Assembly: GCA_028817435.1 (NCBI GenBank)
Contig: JAPPPQ010000017.1
Span: 1-64,000, forward strand
Reading direction: 5' to 3'
Length of the DNA stretch: 64,000 nt
Source: Deltaproteobacteria bacterium
GTDB lineage: Bacteria; Myxococcota_A; UBA9160; UBA6930
In this document: piece by piece, positions 45,701 through 53,001 of the stretch
Layout: each line of letters begins with the position of its first letter
How positions within the stretch are numbered: the first letter of the stretch is position 1
Made by a program: the position numbers and the translations under genes
The notes under the pieces: model-generated
Database searches by the model: none
Seen by the model: the letters and a program-made list of their open reading frames with translations, nothing else
Told to the model about the DNA's origin: nothing

Positions 45701-48700
45701 GGCGCATCGCCCACCGTCGGCACAGGCGGCGGCGCGGTGTCGCGCAGCAGCGAAACCGCAGAGCAGAGCGCGACGCTTCCCATTCCGGCAAATGCGGCGA
45801 CGGTGCGCGATTTTGCGGTGTCTGTGGACTTTGCCACCCGCAGCGAGGGGCAGACGGCCGTATTCAGCGTTGCCCTGACCGGCACCGCGCCGGACAGCGG
45901 CTCTCCCGCCACGGTGAATTGGGCATTGAGCGGCGTGGAGGCCGCGGATTACAGCGCGCCGGCTTCCAGCAGCGGCACGCTGAGCTTCACCGCCCTTGGC
46001 ACGCAAATGGTCACCGTGGTGATCACCGCGGACAATTTGAACGAGGCCGCGGAGACCATGGTGTTGACTTTGAGCGGTTCGAGCGGCGGCGGCAGCGGCG
46101 GCACGGGGATAAGCACCGCGCAGGCCAGCACGGAGATTGCGGCCAGCAATGCGGCCAGCTACCGCATTGTTGCGGTTTCTCCCACTCAGACCACCCGCAG
46201 CGAAACCACCGAGGTGTTGCGGGCGCGGGTGGAGCTGAGCGCGCCTTCGGAGGGTGCGGTTTCCATTCCCTTCACCATTGGCGGCACTGCGACGCGGGGT
46301 TCTTCGGCGGATTACACCACCGTGCTGCTTTCCAATGCCGGGCTGTTCAGCGCGGATTTTGCGGCGGGGGAATCTACTTTTGATGTGGTGGTGAATTTGC
46401 GGGAAGACAACCTGAACGAGCCGGACGAGACCATCGTGCTTACGCCGCTGGCCGAAGATCACGCGAGTTTCAGCAAGGGCGCTGCGAGCGGCGCAATTAC
46501 CCGGGCCGCCACCCATGCGTTGACCTGGACCGTGGACGATGACGACGATTTGGTGCTGAGCATTCGCGCCGGCACTTCTCCGGTGAACGAGGGCGGCACT
46601 GCGGAATTTGCGGTGGTGGCCACCGGCGCAGCGCTGCCCTCGGGCCTGACCGCGGTGCTTTCTTTCACGCTGAGCGGCACGGGCATTACGGCGGAAGATT
46701 TGAGCGATTATTCGGCGCTTTCGGGCACTTTGGACATTACGCAGGCGGGGTTGGCCGCCACGCCCGCGGGGCAGGTGGCGCTGGATATTGCCATTGCCCA
46801 GGATACTGCGCCGGAGAGCGCAGAGCGCCTGCGCGTGACCTTGACTTCGGCGCGCGTAATGAACGGCGGGGCGGCCAGCGCATCCGGCAGCGCCGAGATT
46901 GAAATTGCCGAGAGCGACGCCTTGACTTTGGCCATTGCGCGCACCGACAGCGATGCCTTCACCGAAGGCGGCGCGGGCGCGCTTGGCACCGCGGTGTTTA
47001 CGGTGACGGCGACCGGAGGCACGCCCACGGAGGCCGTGGTGGTGGGCTTCGAGGTCGGCGGGACGGGGGTTACCAGCGGGGATTACGCGCTGGTTTCGAC
47101 GGCGAATCCGCTGCGCTTCACGGGCACGAGCGCCACCATTACGCTGATGGCGCGTGCGGATACGCTGAACGAGGCGGCGGAGACCGTGACGGTGACGCTG
47201 GTGAATCCCGGCGGCGGAGGAGGCGGCCTGACGCCTTCTTTGGGCACGGCGGCGGCGAATGCGGAGATCCCGCAGAACGAGCCTGCGCAGGTGAGCATTG
47301 CGCGTTCCAGTGCGGCGATGGTGATGGAGGGGAGTCCGGCGACTTTCCGGGTTTCGATCAATCCTCCCAGCGCGGCGGCGGTGACTTTGAGCTGGACGGC
47401 CAGCGTGGCGGCGCAGACCAACACGGGGACCGGAGACCGCGCGCCCAATGCGGACGGCGCTGGTCACGAGTTCAGCAGCGCCGGTGGGGTCATGCGCACC
47501 AGCGGCGGCGTGGCGGCGAGCGGCATGGTGGAAATTCCCGCGGGCAGCCGCAGCGCGGATTTCAATTTGACGCCCGCGCAAGATGGCCGGGAAGAAGGCG
47601 CAGAGACGATTCGCGTGGTGCTGGGCTCCACCCCGCAGGTGGGTTCGGGAGGCGGCGCGGTGACTTCGGGCGGCACGGCGGAAGTAACGGTGCCGGAGAA
47701 CGCGGCCTCGGTGCGGGATTTTGCGGTTTCGCGGGTGGGCGGGGCCTCTGCCAACGAGGGCGCGGCGGTGGTGTTCCGCGTGGCGCTGACCGGCGAGGCC
47801 CACACCACCACCGCCACGGTGGATTGGGCGGTGAGCGGAGATGTGACCTTCGGGGATTGGTCCAGCACTACGGCGAGGCAGTTGAGTTATCCCGTCGGCA
47901 CCACCAGCCAGGAGATTCGCATTTCGCTGAGCGCGGACAATTTGAATGAGGCTGCGGAGACTTTGACCGTGACATTGAGCATGGCCGCGGGCGGTGGCGG
48001 GGGCGGCACCGGCATTGAGACGGAAACCGCCTCGGTGGAGATTGCGGCGAGCGATCCCATTACCTACGCGATTGGCGCGGATGTGAGCCGGGCGGAAGGC
48101 GACAGCGGCAGCGTGGCGGTGAATTTTGCGGTGACTCTGAGCGGCGCGAGCGCGGGGAGCGCGGGGGGCGCGGTGCGGGTGCCGTTTTCGGCTGCAGCGG
48201 AGAGCACCGCCACCGGTGGAGTGGATTACACCCTTTCCACCAGTCCGCTGAGCTTTCCTGCGGCCAACGGCACCTTGCAGATTACGGTGATGATTACCGG
48301 GGATCTGCTGAGCGAGGCTGCGGAGACGCTGGTTCTTGCGCTGGGCGCGGCCGAAACAGGCATGGGAGCCGGGGCGGTTTCGCCGGGCCGCGCCCGCGCG
48401 ACGCTGACCATTACGGACGACGATGAGTTGAGCATTCGCATCGCGCGGCGCAGCGGCGAGAGCGGCGACATTGACGAGAGCGGGGGTGTGGCGCGCTTCA
48501 CGGTGACCGTGACGGGCGGCACGCCGACGGCGGATATCCGCGCGCCCTTTGCCGTGGGAGGCGCGGTTTCGGCGGGGGATTACGACATCACCATGCCTTC
48601 GGGCATTGCGGCGGATGCAGAGGGCGGCACGCTGGTTCTGGCCGCGCCCGCGCTGAGCGGGGAGATTGTGGTATCCGCCAGCGAGGATGATTTTTTGGAG

Positions 48701-51700
48701 GCTCGGGAGGCGTTTTCGCTGCAGCTGGGGGCGGTTTCGGGCGGCGGCGGGGGGCTGGCGATTGAGCAGGGGCAGGGCAGCGCGGGCGCAGCGATTACGG
48801 ACAACGAATCGGTATCGGTGGCGCTTTCGCGGGTGGGCAGCGGCAACATTACAGAGGGCGGCGCGGGGGCGCGGCTGCGGCTGACCTTGAGCGGCGGGCG
48901 GCTCAGCGCCGCGGCGCGCATACCCTACACGCTGAGCGGCGTGGAGGCGGCGGACATTTCCGGCGGCGCAGCGGCCGGCCTCAGCGGCCTTTCGGGGGCG
49001 GTGACCATTGCGGCCAGCGACAGCACCGGCCGCACCACCACGGCGGAGTTCGTGCTGAGCGCGGTGGCGGACAACTTGAACGAGGCCGGCGAAACGCTGC
49101 AGGTGGTGCTGGGCGCGCCCTCCACTCAGGGCCAGATAGCCGCGGCGGCCGATCCCGGCGACCGCGCCTCGGTTGCGATCTCGGCTTCGGATCCGCTGAC
49201 GGTTTCGCTTGCTGCCCCCGCCACCGATCCGGTGCGCGAAACGGGGCAGGCGGTGTTCGGGGTGTCTTTGGCCGGCGCATCGCAGGGTTCAGAGGGCGGG
49301 CTGATTTTGTCTTTCGATGTGCAGGTTTCGAATCAGCAGGGTCCGGCCAACACGGCGGAGAATCCCGATGTGGCGGTGATTGGTCCGGACGGCCGGGACG
49401 GCGCGAACACCGGGGCTTCGGGCCGGGTATCGGCGATGATTTCGATTCCCGCAGGGGCCACCACCGCGGAGATTCGCCTGCGCGCGCGCTTTGACAATCT
49501 CGACGAGGGCGCCACGCCGGAAACGCTGCAGGTGAGCTTGACCGGGGTGGCGGCGGATGCGGACAACCCCGGCGCGGGGGCGGCGAGTGTTTCGGGCACG
49601 GCGGGCAGTGCATCGGTGGGGCTCGAGAATGTGAACGCCGCGCGCACTTTGGTGGTCACCGCGCCGCAGCGCGTGATGGAAGGGCAGAGCGTCACCTTCA
49701 GCGTGGGGCTGGAAGGCGCGCCGCCGGAGCCGGACATGGCCTTCGATGTGAGCTGGACGCTGGTGCCCGCGGGCGCCACGCCGCCCACTGCATCTGCGGG
49801 CGGGCTGGCGCGGAATCACGGCGTGGCGCATCCGGACGATCCCGACTTCCGCCATGCGCTGAGCGGCACGGTGAACTTCCCGGCGGGCATGCTCGCGCCG
49901 CAGACGGTGACGGTGCAAACTCTGCAAGATCCGCTGAACGAGGGGGATGAGGCGCTGAGTTTGCGCATTACGCCGCCTTCCACAGACGCCGGGGGCCGCC
50001 CGGCGGGCTTCCCGGGCACTGCGCCGGCCACGCAGGTGAGCGTGCAAGAGGCGCAATCGCTGATTCCCGCCAACGATCCCATCGTGCTGAGCCTGGTGCG
50101 CTCTGCGGACGATCCCGACACTCTTTCCAATCAGGACGGCTTCGGCTTCGGCGTGGACTTCGGCTGCGCCGACGGCACTTCGGTGGCGGCGGGCGACTGC
50201 GAGGCGGTGGTGCCGACCACGGCGGTGACCATTCCCTACACCTACATGGTGGGCAGTCAGCGCTTCCCGGGCGAACTGATGGTTGCGGCGGGGGATACGG
50301 CCGCGCAGGTGAACGCGGCGGCGGCGTCCCGCGACAGCACGGCGATTGCGCCCCCGCCTGCGGCGGTTGCGGCGATACAGGCGGTGACGGGGACGCAGGA
50401 TATTTCGCTGGCATTGGGCGCGCCGTCGGCGGCCACGCCCAGCGGCGCGCCTTCGGCGGGGCAGCCCCAGCCGCAGGCGGGTCTTCGCAGCGGCCAGACT
50501 GCGGCGGAAATGCGCACTGCGCCGGTGCGGGTGGAAAAGCGGCTGGGCGAATTCAGCGTGGCGCTGGATGTGAAGCGCGCCGAAGCGCCGGAAGGCACCA
50601 CTTTGGAACTGACCGCCACCCTGCGCGGCACCGGCACGCTGACGGGGAACCTGGAAATTCCCTGGGCAACTACTTTGGCCGCGCCGGGTTATGTGCCGGG
50701 GGGCGCGGTGGCGCAGCCGGAAGATTTGACGGGGCCGCGCATGGGGCGGCTGAGCTTTGCCTCCGGCGCGGGCGGCGGCGCGACCCAGCGCATTGCCATT
50801 GAAATTGCCACCGATGATTTGGAGGAAATTGGCGGCGAATATTTCCTGGTGACGCTCGGCACCCCCAGCGGCCCGGATGTTTCGCGGCTGGCGCTGGATA
50901 CCACCTCCACCGGCGTTTTGATCCCCGCGCTGCGGGCCACACTGAGTGTGTCTCATGCCACGGCGGCAGAGGGAGAAGATGCGGTGTTTGCGCTGTCGCT
51001 GGATGACTTCCGCGGCGGCGACGCCACCACCCGGCCCGTGGAGGTGCGCTATCGGCTGACGGACGGCAGCGCCACCCGGGGCGCGGCGGCGGGCGAGGCA
51101 GACGCCGATTATGTATCGCCGCAACCGGCGGGCATGGTGACTTTGCCGACGGGAGTAGCCAGCGGGGAGATTCGCATACCGCTGCTGCTGGACGGCGAGC
51201 TGGAGCCCCGGGAGACCTTCACCCTCACATTGACTTCGGCCACCGGCGGCGGGGGCAACATCATCTTCCCGGAAATGGCGGATGAACTGAGCGCGACGGG
51301 GACGATTACCGACGATGCGGATCAGGCGCGGCGGCGCGCCAAGCGCGTGGGGACCTTGGTGGGGGTGCTGAACCGCTCGACGGCGGGGCTGGCGACCGAT
51401 GCCATCGGCGCGCGTCTGGAGCGCGGCTTGGGGGATGGCCCGCAATCGGCGCAGCTCAGCCTGGCCAACCGCAATTTGCTGGGCCGGCGCGAAGCGAACC
51501 GCGCGGGGGCAGATTTGGGCCTGGCGCTCTACGGCGCGCCGGGCCTGGGCGGGGCAGAGGCGGGTCTGCCGGGCGCAAGCGGCCGCGGCGCGGGCGGCCG
51601 CGGTGCCGCGGGCGCGGGGGCGGGGGCCTTTGGCGGACTCGGCGCGGGGCTGGCCGGCGGCGCAAACATGGGACGGCGCACCGAACTGCCGAGCCTGGCC

Positions 51701-52999
51701 GAAACCCTGCGCGGCAGCCGCTTCAGCTTCCGCGCCTCCTGGGCCGATGTGCAGGAACTGGCCGAAGGCGTCGAAATTTGGGGCAGCGGCGGCAGCAGCA
51801 CCCTCAAAGGCGCGCCCCTGCAAGACGGCGTGCGGCTCTCTTACGAGGGCGACAACCTCGCCTTCTTCGTCGGCGCAGACCGCCCGCTGCGAAACAACCT
51901 GCTGGCCGGCGTGGCCCTGGGCTGGGCCTCGGGCGAACTGGACTTCACCGACCGCACCGAAAACGGCCGCTTCGAGCTGCGCGGCAGTCTGCAGAACAAC
52001 AGCCTGGGCCTTTACCCCTATGTGGGCTGGTGGCTCGCGCCGAATGTGAACACCTGGCTGGTGCTGGGCGTTGGCAGCGGCAGCGTGGATATGGAAGAGC
52101 GCGAAGCCGCCGTGGCGGGCGGCGCCGCGGTGCAGCGCACCCTGCCGGGCGATCTGGATTCGAGTATGTGGATGTTTGCCGCGGGCCTGACCGGCCGCGT
52201 GCAGCTGGCTACCCATACCGAACTGAAGCTGGTCTTCGAGTTGTCGCGGGTGCGAAGCACGGTGGCCGCGGGCCGCTTTACCGACGGCGCAGAATTGCCC
52301 CGGGTGCGCGCGCGCAGTTTGCGCGCCGCGGGCGAGGCCCAGGTGGGCCACCGCTTTGCGCTCCCCGGCGGGCTGGGCCTGCGCCCCTTTGTGAGCACGC
52401 GCTGGCGCTTGGATGCCGGCGCTGCCGTGGAGCAGGACACCGCCGGCTCTCACGGAATGCGCAGCATGGATGTGGGCGGCGGCGCAGAGGCCGACTGGCC
52501 CGCATACGGCCTTGCACTGCAGCTGCGCGGCGCAAAGCAACTGAGCGACACCGGCCACGAAGAGCAGCACCTTGCCGTGGATTTGAGCTACGACCTCGGC
52601 GGAGACGGCGTGGGCCTGGCCCTCTCCCTGAACAGCGCCCTCTCCGGCCAAACCGCCGCCACCACCAACGGCGGCCTGTTCGCCCACGAATCCGGCGCGG
52701 GCTTCGGCGGCGCAAACCTGGGCGGCGCGGGCCTGGGCAGCACAGACATCGGCAGCGCATCCACCCGCGGCCTGGGCGGCGAAATCGCCTACGGTATGCC
52801 CCTGCGCGCCTTCGGCGCAGAGGCGCTGCTGACCCCCTACGCCACCTTCGATTGGTCCGGCGCCACCCGCCGCTACGAAACCGGACTGCGCCTGCTGCGC
52901 GGCCGCCACTTCAACCTCGGCCTCGGCCTCAAGCTCGACCTCGAAGCCACCACCCCCACAAACGCCGAGCTCCTCTTCTCCGGCCAACTCAACTTCTAG
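36704..52999 (+). CDS. Giant Calx-beta-repeat autotransporter adhesin
   Basis: A protein of 5,431 residues (5,416 if started at ATG 36749). The signal peptide is MKALTVVAGLVAGLWLAPGAWGQ, optionally preceded by MNTLAFFPRGGGGLD. About 36 repeats of 100-130 residues follow. Each has the Calx-beta pattern: xEGxxAxFxVxLSG, a V-x-W or V-P-F strand, xxDY, D-x-L-N-E-xxE-T-x-x-x-T-L, and an xITDDD-like end. A helical linker (RRRAKRVGTLVGVLNRSTAG) and a Gly/Ala-rich tract lead to a C-terminal beta-barrel of about 400 residues. It ends LLFSGQLNF, the terminal Phe expected for BAM insertion. This is type Va secretion of a calcium-binding-type adhesin; no ligand is known. Repeats 8 and 17 are atypical. 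Confidence 0.9.
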   Translation: MNTLAFFPRGGGGLDMKALTVVAGLVAGLWLAPGAWGQEFSLGARQIGQHQAIIGNSAGEGSTVSLTVNLSAAVSNETRVQYTITHVTLVEVTFPVDGTSDADFDTPVTGVITFPANSTTQTFQVRHAVDADGEANEYYLFTLSAPSGGTGSPTAPTVATCPADTADDRNDYIDRNFRNLSFQASGCQLSSISGNSAVNRTTTVTISGATSVAEGETQTYTLTANPAPLAPSINVALQLRFNQTASGSDYEIRDSDGNAIAEQTSGGIRYYTISLPRASATVSFQVAFLRDTDADPDETLIFQQGARGSSEIAALSPANFTITIADGSPSDNPQVSISGPASAVSEGGNAEFTISIDRPISGNVTVAYAVSGAGVRPAQAEDLGTGGSTFASGDITLSAGDSPSHTLTIAIYDDALAEPAPETFRVTISNPRGQNAEIIAPQYGDSMIDVDISPSEVPSVTREFSLSAASAMVTEGEAATYTVTISGPAPTQTLTLTWDVTGDGGPFTSNPASLSFAAADGANASKTFTVTGSEDTLSDPERFFSVALNDPTGGDAAHADFAGANSVQRTRLDDDDQLRAHFTAATTSGSEGGNMPFAVRLSAVGTATGSSDDITLTFAATGGSASLADDVMVPDPASITISAANSLSALTGTFNVPIDDDNLNEGGELFTLRITGVSGANAVLQASSSQYPTTATATIGASDPATVSGFSGPADTDVFEGDAVSFTIELSGGRLTANATLSYTIDGQVDAADYADSGNGSFTITAANAAAARRATDPRPLLLTLRLVDDGNRNEPPETLRVTLNSVAGRGGSISIGGTVAPVQVTISEDVPRPTLRVFDPDPNALPETGYHSFHIPVTLENPRPGVTTTVDWASPPNDPGDAGMDFLEHSGTVTFAPGERRKIITVRVNAIDGGGQFRGEGGTENFTLTISNPQPASGRDRAIIDPSQNSASFSLFGNADGVSYDHDFSMAFSSTQISEGGSARVDLTITRSAPSLPSPSIDALVKLCIVHTPSRPQVTSHYNLGTLVSAADIRVTGAHVHDVRSGTCSRSAASVTSPGSFPSTEVRVLVPRNSAPTTRSFTVHAVADSADEGAESIWIIHPVVGDGINLNTFTHQVLVSGRPDSGRSIGSRGWNQLLARQDSPLLVVATIGANGAATRNISLSGPATATEASGALQYSVSLSGSGGGFGTARSVNWQAVGSGNYPAEAGDFSSTALSGSFTFPAATTAAQSFSLPALVNDLVSEPAEQITVSISLAGSDLNAEAAQIMTNSVTTTVADNDAIVLTLANAPRVQEGGIAQFNVGVSGGTRPGVLRVRWQVQDGSTNSVAEADFRSGRHTLYPSGFIDLAADASSGVISVPTFNDNDEEQVENFRLAITAGPPEDSGGAPAWPPGSVTLPSPASGSIASSDLTVTVTLAPATDVTEGAAGGAVFELRTDNLLDSDLVVTYTLSGTADRGAEYTRSGLAPSDSASQTYSVTRAAGDSAATRIVFALPQDTLNEPGETIILTLTNADIPGAQQSARLGAAADRTRTVTILDDDPISVRITGNAADVAESLSARFTVEVTGGGAYTGAVTVPWAVEATAASDDTDAVAADFDQDGNSVADTAYPSGTLSVPARGSAVLSIPIFADADATEPGEKFAVRLYGSGRPSGTAASGGGGGVISADNPTPLPTATILSATDAVRVAVNLTGPAEIAEGAAGAYQVTLRGITTPVADIVVSVTVAADSDADSVDASGADFSGSAFPTISNLTFTSSNWQTAQSFTVTSVQDTSSEAAEVFRVSIAATGNGANGLSLGTTSLSTRIADDDPLTISIGDGSAEEGEPGDLPIAISGGTPAAPLQVFFAVVAGGTAEAAEYVLPQSPAQVVAAAASSGALRIATVEDTANEGSETLLLRLTGVRSPGGGVVTLGGEVATAPERNATLTITDDDPILAGLSAVAANLAEDAGTADFRIELSGGTRSAPLTLDWAASGDAVFGEDWSGAASSGSLSIAPEASSATLALTLTDDSVEESDENLIITLSNPVGAAGVVSFSPATARVRILASDIVLGPSVRIEAPSCPIGGCAAGQTVRFPVTLRNPPPVDVTVNWRVHLDGNPSTPDVDIHSLAPGDLYRSDFTFNRVGIPRDPNAPPYPDEPSRADGYYYGSIVFRAAQREQRKFVGIDLRYDDSRRDAREEFYQVRITATPDSGANAVRVTTDRATSSIARSPATLLFEQWSLLIAFDRTSVSEGGQLVATVYAQRSSVTPSEFQNPSAPTVVQFCIARNSPSHTSWGILRDGKAAGGAGDFRVLPGPGVLRIQEHVPHPEIRVARTALRCTLVDVQLPALAGVANGVPVTIEIIADGRQEPEELLWIAPFGKAADHPTASAGPSYTAGVSELLSPGLFSEAIIAAHKQQSLVSIAASPANTRTLSLTGSASGSEGGAALSYQVTPDMAFTSAATATWTVVGRGADPASDADFTAVSGAITFPASSTAAQSFSVSPNDDMLNEPGELFTVRVDMDDPTADSGTSPGTVDGTLSDNDAVLLRIRGVRRAPEGGAAVFPIELSGGERGGALLVNWQVSGSGAPAATAADFAGGVFPAGILRLPAGVASVPLNIPIAADSVADDLEEFTVTLTSPDTPGGDDSEAWSTGTITLQTASATAAIGPYLSIVREFEVAVDTATLAEGGTATFTVTLRGDAPESGAPATVDWALTGTAGAADLTSPATRSGTLSFTALGTDTVVAVTAADTLNEASETLIFTLRNPADGANSAGLVPGLESATATITDDAADAITLSVALASGQTDRDADRAGHQADEGDSVSFTVTLAGGDLSGAAEIPFSVSGVAAGDFDISQPTGVGAAETGATLRVGSGNSGTITLAISADNLNEAREELTLSLGASPTAPGAISVSSAQGAGSAGAEIRASNPVALQISTAQSSLLEGTEAVFSVTLSGASAGSAAAVTVPYTVSGDVSAMDLSLTSLTGNSLTIPANTGVGELRIGIVQDGTAEVAEDLVVTLGASPTVGTGGGAVSRSSETAEQSATLPIPANAATVRDFAVSVDFATRSEGQTAVFSVALTGTAPDSGSPATVNWALSGVEAADYSAPASSSGTLSFTALGTQMVTVVITADNLNEAAETMVLTLSGSSGGGSGGTGISTAQASTEIAASNAASYRIVAVSPTQTTRSETTEVLRARVELSAPSEGAVSIPFTIGGTATRGSSADYTTVLLSNAGLFSADFAAGESTFDVVVNLREDNLNEPDETIVLTPLAEDHASFSKGAASGAITRAATHALTWTVDDDDDLVLSIRAGTSPVNEGGTAEFAVVATGAALPSGLTAVLSFTLSGTGITAEDLSDYSALSGTLDITQAGLAATPAGQVALDIAIAQDTAPESAERLRVTLTSARVMNGGAASASGSAEIEIAESDALTLAIARTDSDAFTEGGAGALGTAVFTVTATGGTPTEAVVVGFEVGGTGVTSGDYALVSTANPLRFTGTSATITLMARADTLNEAAETVTVTLVNPGGGGGGLTPSLGTAAANAEIPQNEPAQVSIARSSAAMVMEGSPATFRVSINPPSAAAVTLSWTASVAAQTNTGTGDRAPNADGAGHEFSSAGGVMRTSGGVAASGMVEIPAGSRSADFNLTPAQDGREEGAETIRVVLGSTPQVGSGGGAVTSGGTAEVTVPENAASVRDFAVSRVGGASANEGAAVVFRVALTGEAHTTTATVDWAVSGDVTFGDWSSTTARQLSYPVGTTSQEIRISLSADNLNEAAETLTVTLSMAAGGGGGGTGIETETASVEIAASDPITYAIGADVSRAEGDSGSVAVNFAVTLSGASAGSAGGAVRVPFSAAAESTATGGVDYTLSTSPLSFPAANGTLQITVMITGDLLSEAAETLVLALGAAETGMGAGAVSPGRARATLTITDDDELSIRIARRSGESGDIDESGGVARFTVTVTGGTPTADIRAPFAVGGAVSAGDYDITMPSGIAADAEGGTLVLAAPALSGEIVVSASEDDFLEAREAFSLQLGAVSGGGGGLAIEQGQGSAGAAITDNESVSVALSRVGSGNITEGGAGARLRLTLSGGRLSAAARIPYTLSGVEAADISGGAAAGLSGLSGAVTIAASDSTGRTTTAEFVLSAVADNLNEAGETLQVVLGAPSTQGQIAAAADPGDRASVAISASDPLTVSLAAPATDPVRETGQAVFGVSLAGASQGSEGGLILSFDVQVSNQQGPANTAENPDVAVIGPDGRDGANTGASGRVSAMISIPAGATTAEIRLRARFDNLDEGATPETLQVSLTGVAADADNPGAGAASVSGTAGSASVGLENVNAARTLVVTAPQRVMEGQSVTFSVGLEGAPPEPDMAFDVSWTLVPAGATPPTASAGGLARNHGVAHPDDPDFRHALSGTVNFPAGMLAPQTVTVQTLQDPLNEGDEALSLRITPPSTDAGGRPAGFPGTAPATQVSVQEAQSLIPANDPIVLSLVRSADDPDTLSNQDGFGFGVDFGCADGTSVAAGDCEAVVPTTAVTIPYTYMVGSQRFPGELMVAAGDTAAQVNAAAASRDSTAIAPPPAAVAAIQAVTGTQDISLALGAPSAATPSGAPSAGQPQPQAGLRSGQTAAEMRTAPVRVEKRLGEFSVALDVKRAEAPEGTTLELTATLRGTGTLTGNLEIPWATTLAAPGYVPGGAVAQPEDLTGPRMGRLSFASGAGGGATQRIAIEIATDDLEEIGGEYFLVTLGTPSGPDVSRLALDTTSTGVLIPALRATLSVSHATAAEGEDAVFALSLDDFRGGDATTRPVEVRYRLTDGSATRGAAAGEADADYVSPQPAGMVTLPTGVASGEIRIPLLLDGELEPRETFTLTLTSATGGGGNIIFPEMADELSATGTITDDADQARRRAKRVGTLVGVLNRSTAGLATDAIGARLERGLGDGPQSAQLSLANRNLLGRREANRAGADLGLALYGAPGLGGAEAGLPGASGRGAGGRGAAGAGAGAFGGLGAGLAGGANMGRRTELPSLAETLRGSRFSFRASWADVQELAEGVEIWGSGGSSTLKGAPLQDGVRLSYEGDNLAFFVGADRPLRNNLLAGVALGWASGELDFTDRTENGRFELRGSLQNNSLGLYPYVGWWLAPNVNTWLVLGVGSGSVDMEEREAAVAGGAAVQRTLPGDLDSSMWMFAAGLTGRVQLATHTELKLVFELSRVRSTVAAGRFTDGAELPRVRARSLRAAGEAQVGHRFALPGGLGLRPFVSTRWRLDAGAAVEQDTAGSHGMRSMDVGGGAEADWPAYGLALQLRGAKQLSDTGHEEQHLAVDLSYDLGGDGVGLALSLNSALSGQTAATTNGGLFAHESGAGFGGANLGGAGLGSTDIGSASTRGLGGEIAYGMPLRAFGAEALLTPYATFDWSGATRRYETGLRLLRGRHFNLGLGLKLDLEATTPTNAELLFSGQLNF
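36717..36734 (+). repeat. 18-bp element CATTTyTCCCCCGGGGGG, copy 2
   Basis: CATTTTTCCCCCGGGGGG; the G run continues to 14. One mismatch to the minus-strand copy at 27586-27603. It lies between the two possible start codons of the giant autotransporter. Confidence 0.45.
36729..36742 (+). repeat. 14-G homopolymer at the adhesin 5' end
   Basis: Fourteen consecutive G preceded by five C. It lies 22 bases after the ATG at 36704 and 6 bases before the in-frame ATG at 36749. At this length slipped-strand mispairing is expected. If translation starts at 36704, gain or loss of one G breaks the frame. If it starts at 36749, the tract acts as a Shine-Dalgarno-like G run of variable length. Confidence 0.85.
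36850..51330 (+). repeat. Tandem Calx-beta repeat region (~36 degenerate units)
   Basis: Unit boundaries read by eye end in variants of TITDDD, IAASD or IADND, and the next unit begins with a short strand plus EGG/EGD. Units diverge in sequence, apart from a longer-range duplication of units 7-10 as units 16-19 (39197-40936 and 42845-44650). The count is approximate because several units lack a clean boundary. Confidence 0.75.
51766..52996 (+). other. Autotransporter beta-barrel domain of the giant adhesin
   Basis: From GVEIWGSGGSSTLKG to GQLNF the protein shows alternating amphipathic strands with aromatic girdles (LGLYPYVGWWLAPNVNTWLVLGVGSG, LRPFVSTRWRLDAG, LTPYATFDWSGATRRYETGLRL). This is the pattern of an autotransporter translocator domain, longer than the usual 260-300 residues. 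A Gly/Ala-rich segment (51540-51675) precedes it. Confidence 0.82.
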
Positions 53000-53001
53000 C
53001 C

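Noticed and set aside
36850-51330. RTX-type calcium repeats or a type I secretion signal in the giant protein
   Set aside because: The nonapeptide GGxGxDxUx is absent, and the protein ends in a barrel with a terminal Phe, which points to type V secretion.
36674-52987. Very long minus-strand ORFs antisense to the adhesin (976, 1054, 887 and 1232 residues)
   Set aside because: They mirror the codon bias of the real gene (GC-rich third positions suppress antisense stops), have no domains, and read as His/Arg/Ala-rich low-complexity protein.
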